From: Eubacterium sp. 1001713B170207_170306_E7
GTDB lineage: Bacteria; Bacillota; Clostridia; Eubacteriales; Eubacteriaceae
Assembly (NCBI RefSeq): GCF_015547515.1
Contig: NZ_JADMVE010000001.1
Location: forward strand, 682,406-746,405
DNA: 64,000 nt
Direction of reading: 5' to 3'
Shown here piece after piece: positions 8,545 through 17,511 of this stretch; position 1 is the first letter of the stretch, and every line of letters begins with the position of its first letter. Position numbers and translations under genes: made by a program. The notes under the pieces were generated by a model. The model ran no database searches and was not told where the DNA came from. It saw only the letters and a list, made by a program, of their open reading frames with translations.

Positions 8545-8970
8545 ATGGCAATGATGACGATAATGCCACTTTTAATGCTGTTCTGGTATATTTTGATTTT
8601 GGCAGCGGGATGGAAGATGTTCGAGAAGGCCGGCGAACCGGGCTGGAAGTCCTTTATTCCTTTCTATAATGAGTACACCGTGTACAAATTTTCGTGGAAT
8701 ACAATGCTTTTCTGGGTTAATCTTATTTGTGTGGTGCTGAGCAGATGGCTCGGCGGCAGCGATATGGGCATTCTTACCTTAATTGCCGGCGTCATGAGCC
8801 TTGTGTCAGTAGTCTTATACATTGGCATCAGCTGTAAGCTGGCGCAGTCCTTCGGGCAGGGCGTGGGCTTTACCATTGGCCTGCTGCTGCTGCGGCCGGT
8901 TTTTATTCTGATTCTTGGCTTTGGCAGTGCGGATTACATCGGCCCAGAGGGGAACCGGTATTTGCATTGA
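8545..8970 (+). CDS. Small integral membrane protein, DUF5684 type
   Basis: A 141-residue hydrophobic protein with about four membrane segments (near residues 4-20, 50-68, 73-95 and 103-125). The motif FEKAGEPGWKSFIPFYNEY is characteristic of the DUF5684 family, often found next to signal peptidase or regulatory genes; no function is established. A strong SD (ggagggag) precedes ATG 8545. It stands between a methyltransferase and the mrp gene without an obvious partner. Confidence 0.75.
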   Translation: MAMMTIMPLLMLFWYILILAAGWKMFEKAGEPGWKSFIPFYNEYTVYKFSWNTMLFWVNLICVVLSRWLGGSDMGILTLIAGVMSLVSVVLYIGISCKLAQSFGQGVGFTIGLLLLRPVFILILGFGSADYIGPEGNRYLH

Positions 8971-9016
8971 TTTGGGCAAATGCCCAAAAAGTAGTTAACA
9001 AAAGCAAAAAGATATG

Positions 9017-9073
9017 TTATAATAAGGCTCAAATGAGTTTAACCATTGCCGTCAGGAAGCTCTTTCTGGCGGC
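9017..9073 (+). promoter_or_regulatory. Promoter -10 and leader hairpin before mrp
   Basis: A TATAAT-like element at about 9018-9023 is followed by an 11-bp hairpin: GCCGTCAGGAA (9048-9058), loop GCTC, TTTCTGGCGGC (9063-9073), with two G-T pairs. There is no T-run directly behind it, so it looks like a structured 5' leader of the mrp mRNA rather than a terminator. It matches no riboswitch class I can name. Confidence 0.45.
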
Positions 9074-9113
9074 GATGTCATTTTATAAGATTTTGTTTGA
9101 AGGAGTGAATGAA

Positions 9114-9950
9114 ATGGTTGATGAAGAAAACTGCACCCATGACTGCAGCACCTGCGGCTCAGACTGTGACGAGCGTGAGGGCGGCGCACCGGACTTTTCA
9201 GTCAAGGCGCACCCCTGGAGTCAGGTTAAAAAAGTAATTGGCGTGGTCAGTGGCAAGGGCGGCGTTGGTAAATCCCTCGTAACCTCCACACTGGCGGTAC
9301 TGCTCAGACGCAAGGGCTTATCCACCGGCATTCTGGATGCCGATATCACAGGCCCGTCCATCCCAAAGGCGTTTGGGATTACCCAGAAGGCCCAGGGAAG
9401 CGATAAAGGCATTTATCCGGTTAAGACAAAGACCGGCATTGATTTAATGTCCATGAACCTGCTTTTGGAAAACGACACCGATCCGGTTGTCTGGAGAGGC
9501 CCGGTCATCGCCGGCGCGGTAAAGCAGTTCTGGAGCGATGTTATCTGGGAATATGAGGACTATCTGTTTGTGGATATGCCGCCGGGAACCGGTGACGTGC
9601 CGCTGACAGTGTTCCAGTCACTGCCCATCAACGGGATTATCATTGTGACCTCTCCCCAGGAGCTGGTATCCATGATTGTTGAAAAGGCTGTAAACATGGC
9701 AAACATGATGAACATCCCGATTCTAGGCGTTGTCGAAAACATGAGCTATGTGGAATGCCCGGACTGTGGTAAAAAGATTGCTGTTTTTGGCGAAAGCCAT
9801 ATTGACGAAGTCGCAGCGGAAAAGGGCCTGAAGGTTCTGGCCAAGCTGCCGATCGACCCGGAAACCGCCGCACTGGTGGACGCCGGTAAGATCGAGGACT
9901 TTAAGGGAGACTGGCTGGACGGCGCGGCAGACGCTGTGGCAGCGCTATAA
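9114..9950 (+). CDS. mrp: Mrp/NBP35-family Fe-S cluster carrier ATPase
   Basis: A 278-residue P-loop ATPase of the Mrp/ApbC group, which carries and delivers Fe-S clusters in the cytoplasm. The deviant Walker A is GKGGVGKS near residue 46. Later come DADITGPSIPK, the Walker B-like VDMPPGTGD, and the CPDCGKK pair that holds the bridging cluster at the dimer interface. The N-terminus is Cys-rich (CTHDCSTCGSDC), a form seen in clostridial members that may add a second metal site. ATG 9114 is chosen for its SD (gaaggagtga); upstream in-frame starts would include the leader hairpin. It is monocistronic with its own promoter and terminator. Confidence 0.93.
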   Translation: MVDEENCTHDCSTCGSDCDEREGGAPDFSVKAHPWSQVKKVIGVVSGKGGVGKSLVTSTLAVLLRRKGLSTGILDADITGPSIPKAFGITQKAQGSDKGIYPVKTKTGIDLMSMNLLLENDTDPVVWRGPVIAGAVKQFWSDVIWEYEDYLFVDMPPGTGDVPLTVFQSLPINGIIIVTSPQELVSMIVEKAVNMANMMNIPILGVVENMSYVECPDCGKKIAVFGESHIDEVAAEKGLKVLAKLPIDPETAALVDAGKIEDFKGDWLDGAADAVAAL

Positions 9951-9959
9951 AAAACACTG

Positions 9960-9990
9960 AACAACGGGGCCTGTTGGTCTCGTTGTTTTT
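9960..9990 (+). terminator. Terminator of mrp
   Basis: AACAACGGG (9960-9968) pairs with CTCGTTGTT (9979-9987) with one G-T pair, followed by TTTTT. Confidence 0.8.
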
Positions 9991-10018
9991 CTCTATTCCA
10001 TTGAAATGCGGAGGGCAT

Positions 10019-10741
10019 ATGAAGAAAACACTGGAAAGCGCCTTTGTCACCACACTGCCGGTTTTGTTTGGCTACCTGTTTACCGGCATTGCCTTTGGCC
10101 TGCTTTTAAGCAAAGCCGGCTACGGTGTGCTCTGGGCAGCGCTCATCAGCACGGTGGTGTACGCGGGCTCCATGCAGTTTGTGCTGGTAACCTTTTTTGA
10201 CGGCGGGCTGAGCCTGCTCACCATTGCTATGATGACCTTTGCCATCAATATCCGCCATTCCTTTTATGGGCTGTCTTTTATCCAGAAGTTTAAGGAGATG
10301 GGGAAAAAGCGCCTGTACATGATCTTTTCACTGACTGATGAAACCTATTCGCTGCTCTGCTCAGCAAAAACGCCGGCGGGGGTGGATGAAAACCGGTATT
10401 ACATGGCCATCGCTGTGATGGACCAGATTTACTGGATCATCGGCAGTGTGCTGGGCTCGGTGGCCGGCGCACTCATCACCTTTGACACCACCGGCATCGA
10501 CTTTGCCATGACAGCCCTGTTCATTGTTATTTTTGTGGAGCAGTGGCTGGAGGCTAAAAACCATCTTCCGGCCCTGGTGGGTCTGGCGGCCGGGGTTATC
10601 TGCCTTTTGATCTTCGGCCCCGGCAATTTTATCCTGCCCTCGCTTATAAGCGCAGTGATCGTGCTCATGCTGCTTAAGGCGCGGTTAGACGCAGCCGGGG
10701 AAGCCGGCCAGGCGGAAGAAGAACAGGAGGGCGTACAATGA
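10019..10741 (+). CDS. azlC: AzlC-family amino acid exporter, large subunit
   Basis: A 240-residue membrane protein of the AzlC family, which with AzlD exports branched-chain amino acids or their analogues. The early motif ALISTVVYAGSMQFVLV and NIRHSFYGLSF are family hallmarks. About six membrane segments are visible. Start ATG 10019 has SD ggagg 5 bp upstream; an in-frame start at 9974 would lie in the preceding terminator. Its stop overlaps the azlD start (ATGA), so the two are translationally coupled. The substrate is inferred from the family only. Confidence 0.92.
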   Translation: MKKTLESAFVTTLPVLFGYLFTGIAFGLLLSKAGYGVLWAALISTVVYAGSMQFVLVTFFDGGLSLLTIAMMTFAINIRHSFYGLSFIQKFKEMGKKRLYMIFSLTDETYSLLCSAKTPAGVDENRYYMAIAVMDQIYWIIGSVLGSVAGALITFDTTGIDFAMTALFIVIFVEQWLEAKNHLPALVGLAAGVICLLIFGPGNFILPSLISAVIVLMLLKARLDAAGEAGQAEEEQEGVQ

Positions 10742-11067
10742 TCGGGACCTCACAGGCTTTTTTGATCGTGGCCGTGGTGGCAGTCTGCACCTTTATCACC
10801 AGAGTACTGCCCTTTGCGCTGTTTGGGCGTAAGGACCCGCCGGAGTGGGTGCTGTACCTTGGCAGGATTCTGCCCCCGGCGGTCATTGCGATTCTGGTGG
10901 TATATTGCTACCGCAATGTCGCCCTGACGGCCTGGCCCTTTGGCCTGCCGGAATTTATTGCCATGGCGGCTGTGGTGGCCCTGCATGTCTGGAAGCGGAA
11001 TAATCTTATTAGCATCGGTGTGGGAACTGTATTGTATATGGTTTTAATTCAGGTTGTTTTTGTATAA
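10738..11067 (+). CDS. azlD: AzlD-family amino acid exporter, small subunit
   Basis: A 109-residue protein with four hydrophobic segments. RVLPFALFGRKDPPEWVLYLGRILPPAVIA style residues match the AzlD family (FxTRxLPF followed by a conserved LPPAVxxxLVVYC). It overlaps azlC by 4 bp. Together they make the two-component branched-chain amino acid exporter. Length is typical. Confidence 0.92.
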   Translation: MIGTSQAFLIVAVVAVCTFITRVLPFALFGRKDPPEWVLYLGRILPPAVIAILVVYCYRNVALTAWPFGLPEFIAMAAVVALHVWKRNNLISIGVGTVLYMVLIQVVFV

Positions 11068-11096
11068 TAGGGTAAACAGCGATAAGGGGTAGAAAA

Positions 11097-11801
11097 ATGA
11101 GAAAATTTGTCGAATTTAACGATGTCTATAAACGTTATAAAATGGGCGAGGTGACCATCAACGCTGCCAACGGCATTTCCTTTGGCATCGAGGAGGGTGA
11201 GTTTGCCATAGTGGTCGGCCCCAGCGGCGCCGGAAAAACCACCGTGCTCAACATACTGGGCGGCATGTCCGGGTGTGACGAAGGACAGGTGTTTGTGGGC
11301 GATAAGGAGGTCTCTGCGCTCAACGCCCGGGAGCTGGCAACCTACAGGCGTTATGATACCGGCTTTGTCTTTCAGTTTTATAACCTGATCCAGAACCTGA
11401 CCGCCGTGGAAAACGTGGAGCTGGCAACTCAAATCTGTAAGGACCCCATGGACGCGCGGGAGACACTGGCGAGCGTGGGGCTTGAGGACCGCATGGACAA
11501 TTTTCCATCCCAGCTTTCCGGCGGGGAACAGCAGCGTGTGGCCATCGCGAGAGCGCTGGCCAAGCGGCCAAAGCTGCTGCTCTGTGACGAGCCCACCGGC
11601 GCGCTGGACTACAGCACGGGTAAAAATATTTTGAAGCTTTTACAGGATACCTGCCGGAGGGAAAAAATGACCGTTGCCCTCATCACGCATAACCAGGCCA
11701 TCACCCCCATGGCGGACCGGGTCATTAAGATGAAAAACGGCAAGGTTGAGGACATGTACCTGAACGCCGAGCCCATGCCAGTCGAATTGATCGAGTGGTA
11801 G
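11097..11801 (+). CDS. ABC transporter ATP-binding protein, LolD/MacB type
   Basis: A 234-residue nucleotide-binding subunit. Walker [11 protein letters not shown]-loop FVFQFYNLI, signature [15 protein letters not shown], Walker [13 protein letters not shown] and the switch histidine in ALITHNQ are all intact. The [19 protein letters not shown] pattern is typical of the LolD/MacB/FtsE class, which normally works with FtsX-like permeases that extract or export lipids and peptides. No permease lies on either side: azlD is upstream and an AlkZ-like protein downstream. It may therefore pair with a permease elsewhere or be the remnant of a larger operon. Confidence 0.9.
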   Translation: MRKFVEFNDVYKRYKMGEVTINAANGISFGIEEGEFAIVVGPSGAGKTTVLNILGGMSGCDEGQVFVGDKEVSALNARELATYRRYDTGFVFQFYNLIQNLTAVENVELATQICKDPMDARETLASVGLEDRMDNFPSQLSGGEQQRVAIARALAKRPKLLLCDEPTGALDYSTGKNILKLLQDTCRREKMTVALITHNQAITPMADRVIKMKNGKVEDMYLNAEPMPVELIEW

Positions 11802-11805
11802 GGGA

Positions 11806-11826
11806 GATACGTCGTTTCGACGTATC
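11806..11826. repeat. TACGTCGAAACG-family hairpin, copy A
   Basis: Perfect 9-bp hairpin GATACGTCG-TTT-CGACGTATC between the ABC ATPase and the next gene. On the minus strand its core reads TACGTCGAAACGACGTA, shared with copies at 13041, 47636 and 47890. Confidence 0.75.
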
Positions 11827-11841
11827 CCATCGGAGAGGCTT

Positions 11842-13029
11842 ATGAATATAGAAACAGAACAAATCCGGAACCACCGGCTGAGGGCGCACCATCTGGATAA
11901 AAAACAGCCCATGACAGGCCTGACTGCCGCGGCCGGCGCCTGCGGCCTGCAGAACTCGCCGCCCGGGGCCTGGGAGACCGCCTTGTTTAACCGGCTGGAG
12001 GGCTGCACATTAGAGGAAGTCCAGAAAGCCCTGTATCTGGAAAAAAGCCTGGTTCAGGCCTGGAGCTTCCGCGGCGCGCCCGTGGTCTTCCCCACAGCGC
12101 AAAGTGCTGTTTTTCTGACAGCGCTGAGGGCACAGGAGGGGGAGGAGCCGTGGATCTATACCCGCGGGATCACAGCGGCCCTTGATTTTTTGCAGCTGCC
12201 TTTTGAGGATTTATTAAAGCGGACAGAGAAAGCCGCAGGCTGTCTGGACAGCTGTGTCATCAAAAGCAAGGAAGCCCTGGACAGGACACTGGCGGAGATC
12301 ATTGAGCGGGAACTGCCCGAGGAAAAGCGGGCGCTCTGGCGCGCGCCGTCCATGTACGGCAACCCTGACAGGCAGACGGCTGGGGGCGCGGCCGTCTCCT
12401 TTCTGCTGCGGCCCTGCTCCTTTGCGTCGCTGGTGGTGTTTGGCGAGCGGCAGGGCATCAGCCCAACCTTTACCTCGTTTAAAAACTGGATAGGCGGCCT
12501 GCCAGAGCATATACCGGACGCCGAAAAGACCTTGGTGCGACAATTTCTGCATTGCTATGGGCCATCCACGAAGGAGGGCCTGATGGCCTGGCTGGGCTGT
12601 TGTCCCCGGCAGGCTGAACGCCTGTGGAACACCGTGGCGGATGAAATGGAGCCCGTGGTGGCGGGGAAAAAAGCGGCCAGCATGCTGTCGGCGGACAGGG
12701 AGAGCCTGCTGCGTCCAGAAAAGAGCCGTGACCGGCTGATTCTGCTCGGCCCGCACGATCCTTATCTTGACATCAGGGACAGATGGGTTCTTTTAGAGGA
12801 TAAGGGGCTCCAGAAGCAGGTATGGAAAACCGTCGGCAATCCGGGCGTTGTGCTGAAGGGCGGCCGGATTGCCGGTATATGGAGAACAAAAACAAAGAAG
12901 GATAAGCTGGAGCTCTCAATACGTTTGTTTGAGCGCTTTCAGCCAGGAGAAAAGAAAGCAGTCGAGGAACTGGCCGGAGAATACGCAGATTTCAGAGGGC
13001 TTGGTCTGAACAGCTTTTGCATAGAATAA
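11842..13029 (+). CDS. Winged-helix DNA-binding protein, AlkZ/YcaQ-like
   Basis: A 395-residue protein of the HTH_42 superfamily that includes the DNA glycosylases AlkZ and AlkX. Recognisable parts are VQKALYLEKSLVQAWSFRGAPVVFPT (the family's first winged helix followed by an R-G-T/A box), HCYGPSTKEGLMAWLGC (central winged helix), ILLGPHDPYLDIRDRW and VVLKGGRIAGIWR near the C-terminus. AlkZ members unhook interstrand crosslinks, but many family proteins are uncharacterised. The QxQ-type catalytic pair is not obvious here, so glycosylase activity is unproven. A hairpin repeat lies on each side of the gene. Confidence 0.75.
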   Translation: MNIETEQIRNHRLRAHHLDKKQPMTGLTAAAGACGLQNSPPGAWETALFNRLEGCTLEEVQKALYLEKSLVQAWSFRGAPVVFPTAQSAVFLTALRAQEGEEPWIYTRGITAALDFLQLPFEDLLKRTEKAAGCLDSCVIKSKEALDRTLAEIIERELPEEKRALWRAPSMYGNPDRQTAGGAAVSFLLRPCSFASLVVFGERQGISPTFTSFKNWIGGLPEHIPDAEKTLVRQFLHCYGPSTKEGLMAWLGCCPRQAERLWNTVADEMEPVVAGKKAASMLSADRESLLRPEKSRDRLILLGPHDPYLDIRDRWVLLEDKGLQKQVWKTVGNPGVVLKGGRIAGIWRTKTKKDKLELSIRLFERFQPGEKKAVEELAGEYADFRGLGLNSFCIE

Positions 13030-13040
13030 ACCGGACAGAA

Positions 13041-13073
13041 AAAAGAGGTGCGTCGAAACGACGTACCTCTTTT
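13041..13073. terminator. Bidirectional terminator made of a TACGTCGAAACG-family hairpin (copy B)
   Basis: A 15-bp stem, AAAAGAGGTGCGTCG / CGACGTACCTCTTTT with loop AAA and one G-T pair, sits between convergent genes ending at 13029 (+) and 13074 (-). A- and T-runs on both sides let it end transcription both ways. Its core belongs to the dispersed hairpin family seen at 11806, 47636 and 47890. Confidence 0.85.
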
Positions 13074-13808
13074 TTAGTCTTCCTCTGTATTCTTAATGTC
13101 GATGGCCTTTTGCACCTCAGTCACAAAATCCTCGATGAAGCTCATATGAGTGAGCATGGCCCGGGCTGCGGCCTCGGGATCATGCTTGCGGATACTGGCG
13201 ACGATGTCGCGGTGCTGCTTATTGATGGCTGAGGCACTGGTTTCCTCCATGAGGATCAGGGTGCGCATGTCCTTGATCAGCTCCTCAATCAGGGTGGAGG
13301 CCGAGTTTAAGACATCCTTGATGAGCTTGTTGCGGGAGTACAGCGCGATGGAGTCGTGGAGCTTTTTATCCAGCTCGGCGCTCTTGGCTTCATTGTGCTC
13401 ACTCTCGATGGCGGCGCAGATTTCCTCAAGACGCAGAATGTCCTCCTTGGTGGCGTGAAGGGCCGCCAGTTTGGCCGCCTCGGTTTCAAGGGAGCGCCGG
13501 AGCTCATGGATTTCGGTGACCTTGCCGTCGTTCAGCCAGAACATAATGGATAGGGGCTGGGTGAGGGTGTTGTCAAAATCCTCGGTGATAAAATTGCCCT
13601 CGCCCTGTCGGCAGTGTACCAGGCCGATCATCTCCAGGGCACGGATGGCCTCGCGCACCGTCGCGCGGGAAACGCCCAGCTGCTCGGACAACTGGCGTTC
13701 GGAGGGGAGGCGGTCGCCGCTTTTTAACTGCTTGGTGACAATATTATCTTTAATCTGCTCTAAAATCTGCAAATATATTTTTTTCTGGGGTATTTCAGTA
13801 TACATCAT
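13074..13808 (-). CDS. lctA: FadR/LldR-type GntR regulator of the lactate operon
   Basis: A 244-residue regulator. The N-terminal winged helix includes LKSGDRLPSERQLSEQLGVSRATVREAIRALE, and the C-terminal FCD domain (about residues 90-230) has the expected helical pattern with conserved acidic and His residues (ELDKKLHDSI, HRDIVASIRKHD). It is transcribed away from the lctBCD-permease operon, with 265 bp between. Just before lctB is a perfect TGGTC-N-GACCA operator, the classical FadR/LldR core. By analogy with LctA of Acetobacterium woodii it should repress lactate use until lactate is present. The symbol is by synteny. Confidence 0.88.
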   Translation of the reverse strand: MMYTEIPQKKIYLQILEQIKDNIVTKQLKSGDRLPSERQLSEQLGVSRATVREAIRALEMIGLVHCRQGEGNFITEDFDNTLTQPLSIMFWLNDGKVTEIHELRRSLETEAAKLAALHATKEDILRLEEICAAIESEHNEAKSAELDKKLHDSIALYSRNKLIKDVLNSASTLIEELIKDMRTLILMEETSASAINKQHRDIVASIRKHDPEAAARAMLTHMSFIEDFVTEVQKAIDIKNTEED

Positions 13809-13977
13809 TCATTCTCCTAGGTTTATCGCTTTATTTTATCATAGGAAGGTTTGTTTTACAAATGTTTAAAAAAATAAAAAGGGCTGAAAACGGCTAAATC
13901 ATGCGGATTTTTATAATTTTATTTCGTAAAAACAAAAGATTGTTAAAAAATAAACATGAAAACGAGTAAAAAAAGGC

Positions 13978-14034
13978 TTGACATTCCTTTACAAAGATTC
14001 TATAATGAAATCAACTTAAGTGGTCAGACCACTT
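13978..14034 (+). promoter_or_regulatory. Lactate operon promoter and FadR-type operator
   Basis: TTGACA (13978-13983), a 17-bp spacer and TATAAT (14001-14006) form a consensus promoter. The 17-bp palindrome AAGTGGTC-A-GACCACTT (14018-14034) begins 12 bp after the -10, covering the transcription start or just beyond, so a bound repressor would block initiation or early elongation. Confidence 0.92.
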
Positions 14035-14073
14035 ACCATTGAAAGTTTAAAAAGGAGTAATTAAGGAGTCATT

Positions 14074-14865
14074 ATGAAAACTTTAGTATGTATCAAACAG
14101 GTGCCGGGGACTTCCAATGTCGAAGTTGATCCGGAAACAGGTGTATTAATCCGCGATGGTATTGAATCCAAAATGAATCCCTATGATTTGTACGCTTTGG
14201 AAACAGCGCTGCGTCTGCGTGAAGACCTTGGGGGGACAATCACCACATTGTCCATGGGACCCATGCAGACCAAGGAAGTGATTTATGAATCCTTCTACAT
14301 GGGCGCCGATGACGGCTGCCTTTTGTCTGACCGTAAATTCGGCGGCGCCGATGTGGTAGCCACCAGCTATACACTGGCCCAGGGAGCCAAGAAGCTGGGC
14401 GATTTTGACCTGATCATCTGCGGCAAGCAGACGACCGACGGCGACACCGCGCAGGTCGGCCCGGAAATGGCTGAATTTTTGAGCATTCCGCATGTTACCA
14501 ACGTTGGTAAAATATTACAGGCCGATGAAAAGGGCCTGACAGTGCAGATGAACATGGAGGACACGGTTGAAATCCAGCATGTGCCTTATCCCTGTCTGAT
14601 CACTGTTGACAAAGACATCTATACACCGAGACTGCCCTCCTACAAGCGCAAGCTTGACCTTGAAAAAACACAGGAAATCAAGGTTCTGACCCTTAAAGAT
14701 ATGTACGACACCGATGAAAAGAACTATGGCTTAAACGGCTCCGCCACCCAGGTGGAACGGATTTTCCCACCGGAAAGCAATGTGGAGAAAACCACCTATG
14801 AGGGTGCTGGAAAAGAAGTGGCCCAGGCGCTGTACGGCATTTTGGCTGAAAAGAAATACGTGTAA
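14074..14865 (+). CDS. lctB: Electron transfer flavoprotein beta subunit of lactate dehydrogenase
   Basis: A 263-residue EtfB. The start [23 protein letters not shown], the NPYDLYALE stretch and [23 protein letters not shown] are family signatures; the last binds the EtfB flavin or AMP. EtfB with EtfA and LctD forms the confurcating lactate dehydrogenase of acetogens, which couples ferredoxin oxidation to the uphill transfer of lactate electrons to NAD+. An SD (aaggagt) precedes ATG 14074. It is the first gene of a four-gene operon under the promoter at 13978. Confidence 0.95.
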   Translation: MKTLVCIKQVPGTSNVEVDPETGVLIRDGIESKMNPYDLYALETALRLREDLGGTITTLSMGPMQTKEVIYESFYMGADDGCLLSDRKFGGADVVATSYTLAQGAKKLGDFDLIICGKQTTDGDTAQVGPEMAEFLSIPHVTNVGKILQADEKGLTVQMNMEDTVEIQHVPYPCLITVDKDIYTPRLPSYKRKLDLEKTQEIKVLTLKDMYDTDEKNYGLNGSATQVERIFPPESNVEKTTYEGAGKEVAQALYGILAEKKYV

Positions 14866-14879
14866 AGGGGAGAGATAAA

Positions 14880-16103
14880 ATGGCTGGAATTAAAGTAATC
14901 AATGAAAACTGCGGACAGGAGATTTTCGATCAGTTCAATGAAATTTGTCCATTCGGGGCCTTCACTTTTGAAGAAAACAAGCTGGAAGTAACCGCTGCCT
15001 GTAAGATGTGCAAGCTGTGCCTGAAAAAGGGCCCAGAGGGCTATGTGGAGCTGGAAGAGGATGAAAAGGAAGAGATTGACAAGAGCAAATACCGCGGCGT
15101 TACCGTCTATGTAGACCATGTGGAAGGCAAAATCCATCCGGTAACCCTGGAGCTGATCGGAAAGGCCAAGGAGCTGGCCGCTGTCATCGACCATCCGGTA
15201 TACGCGTTGTTTATCGGCCACAACATCGGTGATAAGGCCAAAGAGCTGCTGCATTACGGCGTCGATAAGGTTTTTGTCTATGACGATGCCCGGCTGGCGC
15301 ATTTCTCCATTGAGCCTTACACCAACGCTTTTGAGGACTTTATCCGCAAGGAAAACCCGTCCTCCATCCTGGTGGGCGCGACCAACGTGGGCCGTTCACT
15401 GGCCCCGCGCGTCGCGGCCCGGTTCCGCACCGGTTTAACCGCGGACTGCACCATCCTGGAAATGAAGGAAAATACCGATTTGGTCCAGATTCGTCCGGCC
15501 TTTGGCGGGAATATTATGGCCCAGATCGTCACCGAAAACAACCGCCCGCAGTTCTGTACAGTGCGCTATAAGATTTTCTCAGCGCCGGAACGTTCCGATG
15601 AGGCCAGGGGTGAGATTGTGAATATGGCATTGGAAGAAAAACGTTTTGCCTCCGCCATTGAGGTTCTTGAGATCATCAAAAAGGAAAAGGGCTTTGACAT
15701 CTCCGAGGCCGATGTGATCGTCGCGGTTGGCCGCGGGGTCAAGAGTGAAAAGGACCTGCCAATGGTGCAGGAATTCGCAGACGCCATCGGCGCGAAAATG
15801 GCCTGTACCCGCCCGAACATCGAGAATGGCTGGTTCGACCCGCGTCTGCAGATCGGCCTGAGCGGCCGTACGGTTAAGCCTAAGCTGATCATCGCGGTGG
15901 GTGTGTCCGGCTCTGTCCAGTTTGCCGCGGGCATGCAGAACTCCGAATACATTGTGGCCATTAATAATGATAAGAACGCATCCATCTTTAACATCGCCCA
16001 CTGCGGCATTGTCGGCGACCTGTATGAAGTTCTCCCTGAGCTGATGGAAGAAATACGAAACAATAAAAATGTGAACGAAACCCTGGAAAGTGAGGCTGTA
16101 TAA
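14880..16103 (+). CDS. lctC: Electron transfer flavoprotein alpha subunit with N-terminal ferredoxin-like part
   Basis: A 407-residue EtfA. Residues 1-60 hold a short Cys-bearing segment (CPFGAF, then [12 protein letters not shown]) as in bifurcating EtfA proteins of lactate dehydrogenases. The EtfA N-domain follows from about residue 75. The C-terminal FAD-binding domain carries the signature [20 protein letters not shown] and [20 protein letters not shown], then [11 protein letters not shown] ggggaga precedes ATG 14880, 14 bp after lctB. It pairs with LctB and passes electrons to LctD. Confidence 0.95.
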   Translation: MAGIKVINENCGQEIFDQFNEICPFGAFTFEENKLEVTAACKMCKLCLKKGPEGYVELEEDEKEEIDKSKYRGVTVYVDHVEGKIHPVTLELIGKAKELAAVIDHPVYALFIGHNIGDKAKELLHYGVDKVFVYDDARLAHFSIEPYTNAFEDFIRKENPSSILVGATNVGRSLAPRVAARFRTGLTADCTILEMKENTDLVQIRPAFGGNIMAQIVTENNRPQFCTVRYKIFSAPERSDEARGEIVNMALEEKRFASAIEVLEIIKKEKGFDISEADVIVAVGRGVKSEKDLPMVQEFADAIGAKMACTRPNIENGWFDPRLQIGLSGRTVKPKLIIAVGVSGSVQFAAGMQNSEYIVAINNDKNASIFNIAHCGIVGDLYEVLPELMEEIRNNKNVNETLESEAV

Positions 16104-16105
16104 CC

Positions 16106-17506
16106 ATGGATTACAAAAAAGTTGATGAAAAGGACGTTGAATATTTAAGAACCCTGGTGGACGCGGACCGCATCCTGGTAGGGGATGAAATCTCTGAGGA
16201 CTACAGCCATGACGAGCTGGGCACTGTTGCCAATTACCCGGAAGTGCTGATGCGCGTGCTCTCCACCGAGGAGGTTTCCGCCATCATGAAATATGCCTAT
16301 GAACAAAACATTCCTGTGGTGGTCAGAGGCTCGGGCACTGGCCTGGTGGGCGCCTGTGTGCCCATCTACGGCGGCATCATGCTGGAAACCACGCTGATGA
16401 ACAACATCCTGGAGCTGGACACTGAAAACCTGACCGTGACCGTGGAACCCGGCGTGCTGCTCATGGAGCTTTCCAAATTTGTGGAAGATAACGACCTGTT
16501 CTACCCACCGGACCCGGGTGAAAAATCAGCGACCATCGCGGGCAATATTTCCACCAACGCCGGCGGTATGCGCGCGGTAAAATACGGCGTTACCCGTGAC
16601 TATGTCCGCGGCCTTACCGTGGTCATGCCAAACGGGGAAGTGCTGGAGCTGGGTGGAAAGATCGTTAAAAACAGCTCCGGCTACAGCTTAAAGGACCTGG
16701 TCATCGGCTCTGAGGGCACCCTGTGCGTGATCACCAAAGCAGTGCTCAAGTTGCTGCCTCTGCCCAAGAAAACCCTGAGCCTGCTGGTACCCTTCGATAC
16801 CTTTACAGACGCGGCGGCAGTGGTGCCGAAGATCATCAAATCCAAGGCCATCCCAACCGCCATCGAGTTTATGGAACGCCAGACCATCCTCTTTGCCGAA
16901 GACTTTTTAGGCAAGAAATTCCCGGATACCAAGAGCAACGCCTATATCCTGCTCACCTTTGACGGCAACACGAAAGAACAGGTGGAAGCCGAGTATGAGG
17001 TGGTGGCAGACCTCTGCCTGAACGAGGGCGCAAAGGATGTGTATATCGTGGATACCGACGAGCGCAAGGACTCTGTCTGGAGCGCCCGCGGCGCTTTCCT
17101 GGAAGCCATCAAGGCCTCCACCACCGAAATGGACGAGTGTGACGTGGTGGTACCGAGAAACCGTGTGGCGGAGTTTATCAACTACACCCACGACCTTGAA
17201 AAAGAACTGAACATCCGGATTCCAAGCTTTGGCCATGCCGGCGACGGCAATCTGCACCTTTACATCTGCCGCGACGAGCTGGGCGAAAAGGAATGGGAGG
17301 AAATGCTGGACACGGCCATGGATAAGCTCTACGCCAAATCCCTTGAGTTTGACGGGCTGGTTTCCGGCGAGCATGGTATCGGCTATGCCAAACGGAAATA
17401 CCTGTTTAACGACTACGGCGAATATGAAATGGGTCTGATGGACGGCATCAAGCATGCCTTTGACCCGAAGAATATTCTGAACCCTAAAAAAGTCTGCCAG
17501 ATGTAA
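16106..17506 (+). CDS. lctD: FAD-linked lactate dehydrogenase catalytic subunit
   Basis: A 466-residue FAD-binding oxidoreductase of the GlcD/D-lactate dehydrogenase family. The PCMH FAD domain shows [48 protein letters not shown] and [12 protein letters not shown]. The C-terminal domain has [17 protein letters not shown] and [14 protein letters not shown], which hold metal and substrate residues. It follows lctC by 2 bp. It oxidises lactate to pyruvate and delivers electrons to the EtfAB pair. Whether it takes D- or L-lactate cannot be read directly; a racemase gene is not present next to it. Confidence 0.95.
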   Translation: MDYKKVDEKDVEYLRTLVDADRILVGDEISEDYSHDELGTVANYPEVLMRVLSTEEVSAIMKYAYEQNIPVVVRGSGTGLVGACVPIYGGIMLETTLMNNILELDTENLTVTVEPGVLLMELSKFVEDNDLFYPPDPGEKSATIAGNISTNAGGMRAVKYGVTRDYVRGLTVVMPNGEVLELGGKIVKNSSGYSLKDLVIGSEGTLCVITKAVLKLLPLPKKTLSLLVPFDTFTDAAAVVPKIIKSKAIPTAIEFMERQTILFAEDFLGKKFPDTKSNAYILLTFDGNTKEQVEAEYEVVADLCLNEGAKDVYIVDTDERKDSVWSARGAFLEAIKASTTEMDECDVVVPRNRVAEFINYTHDLEKELNIRIPSFGHAGDGNLHLYICRDELGEKEWEEMLDTAMDKLYAKSLEFDGLVSGEHGIGYAKRKYLFNDYGEYEMGLMDGIKHAFDPKNILNPKKVCQM

Positions 17507-17511
17507 GGGGT

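Noticed and set aside
9048-9073. Riboswitch before mrp
   Set aside because: A single hairpin without any known aptamer core; kept only as a leader structure.
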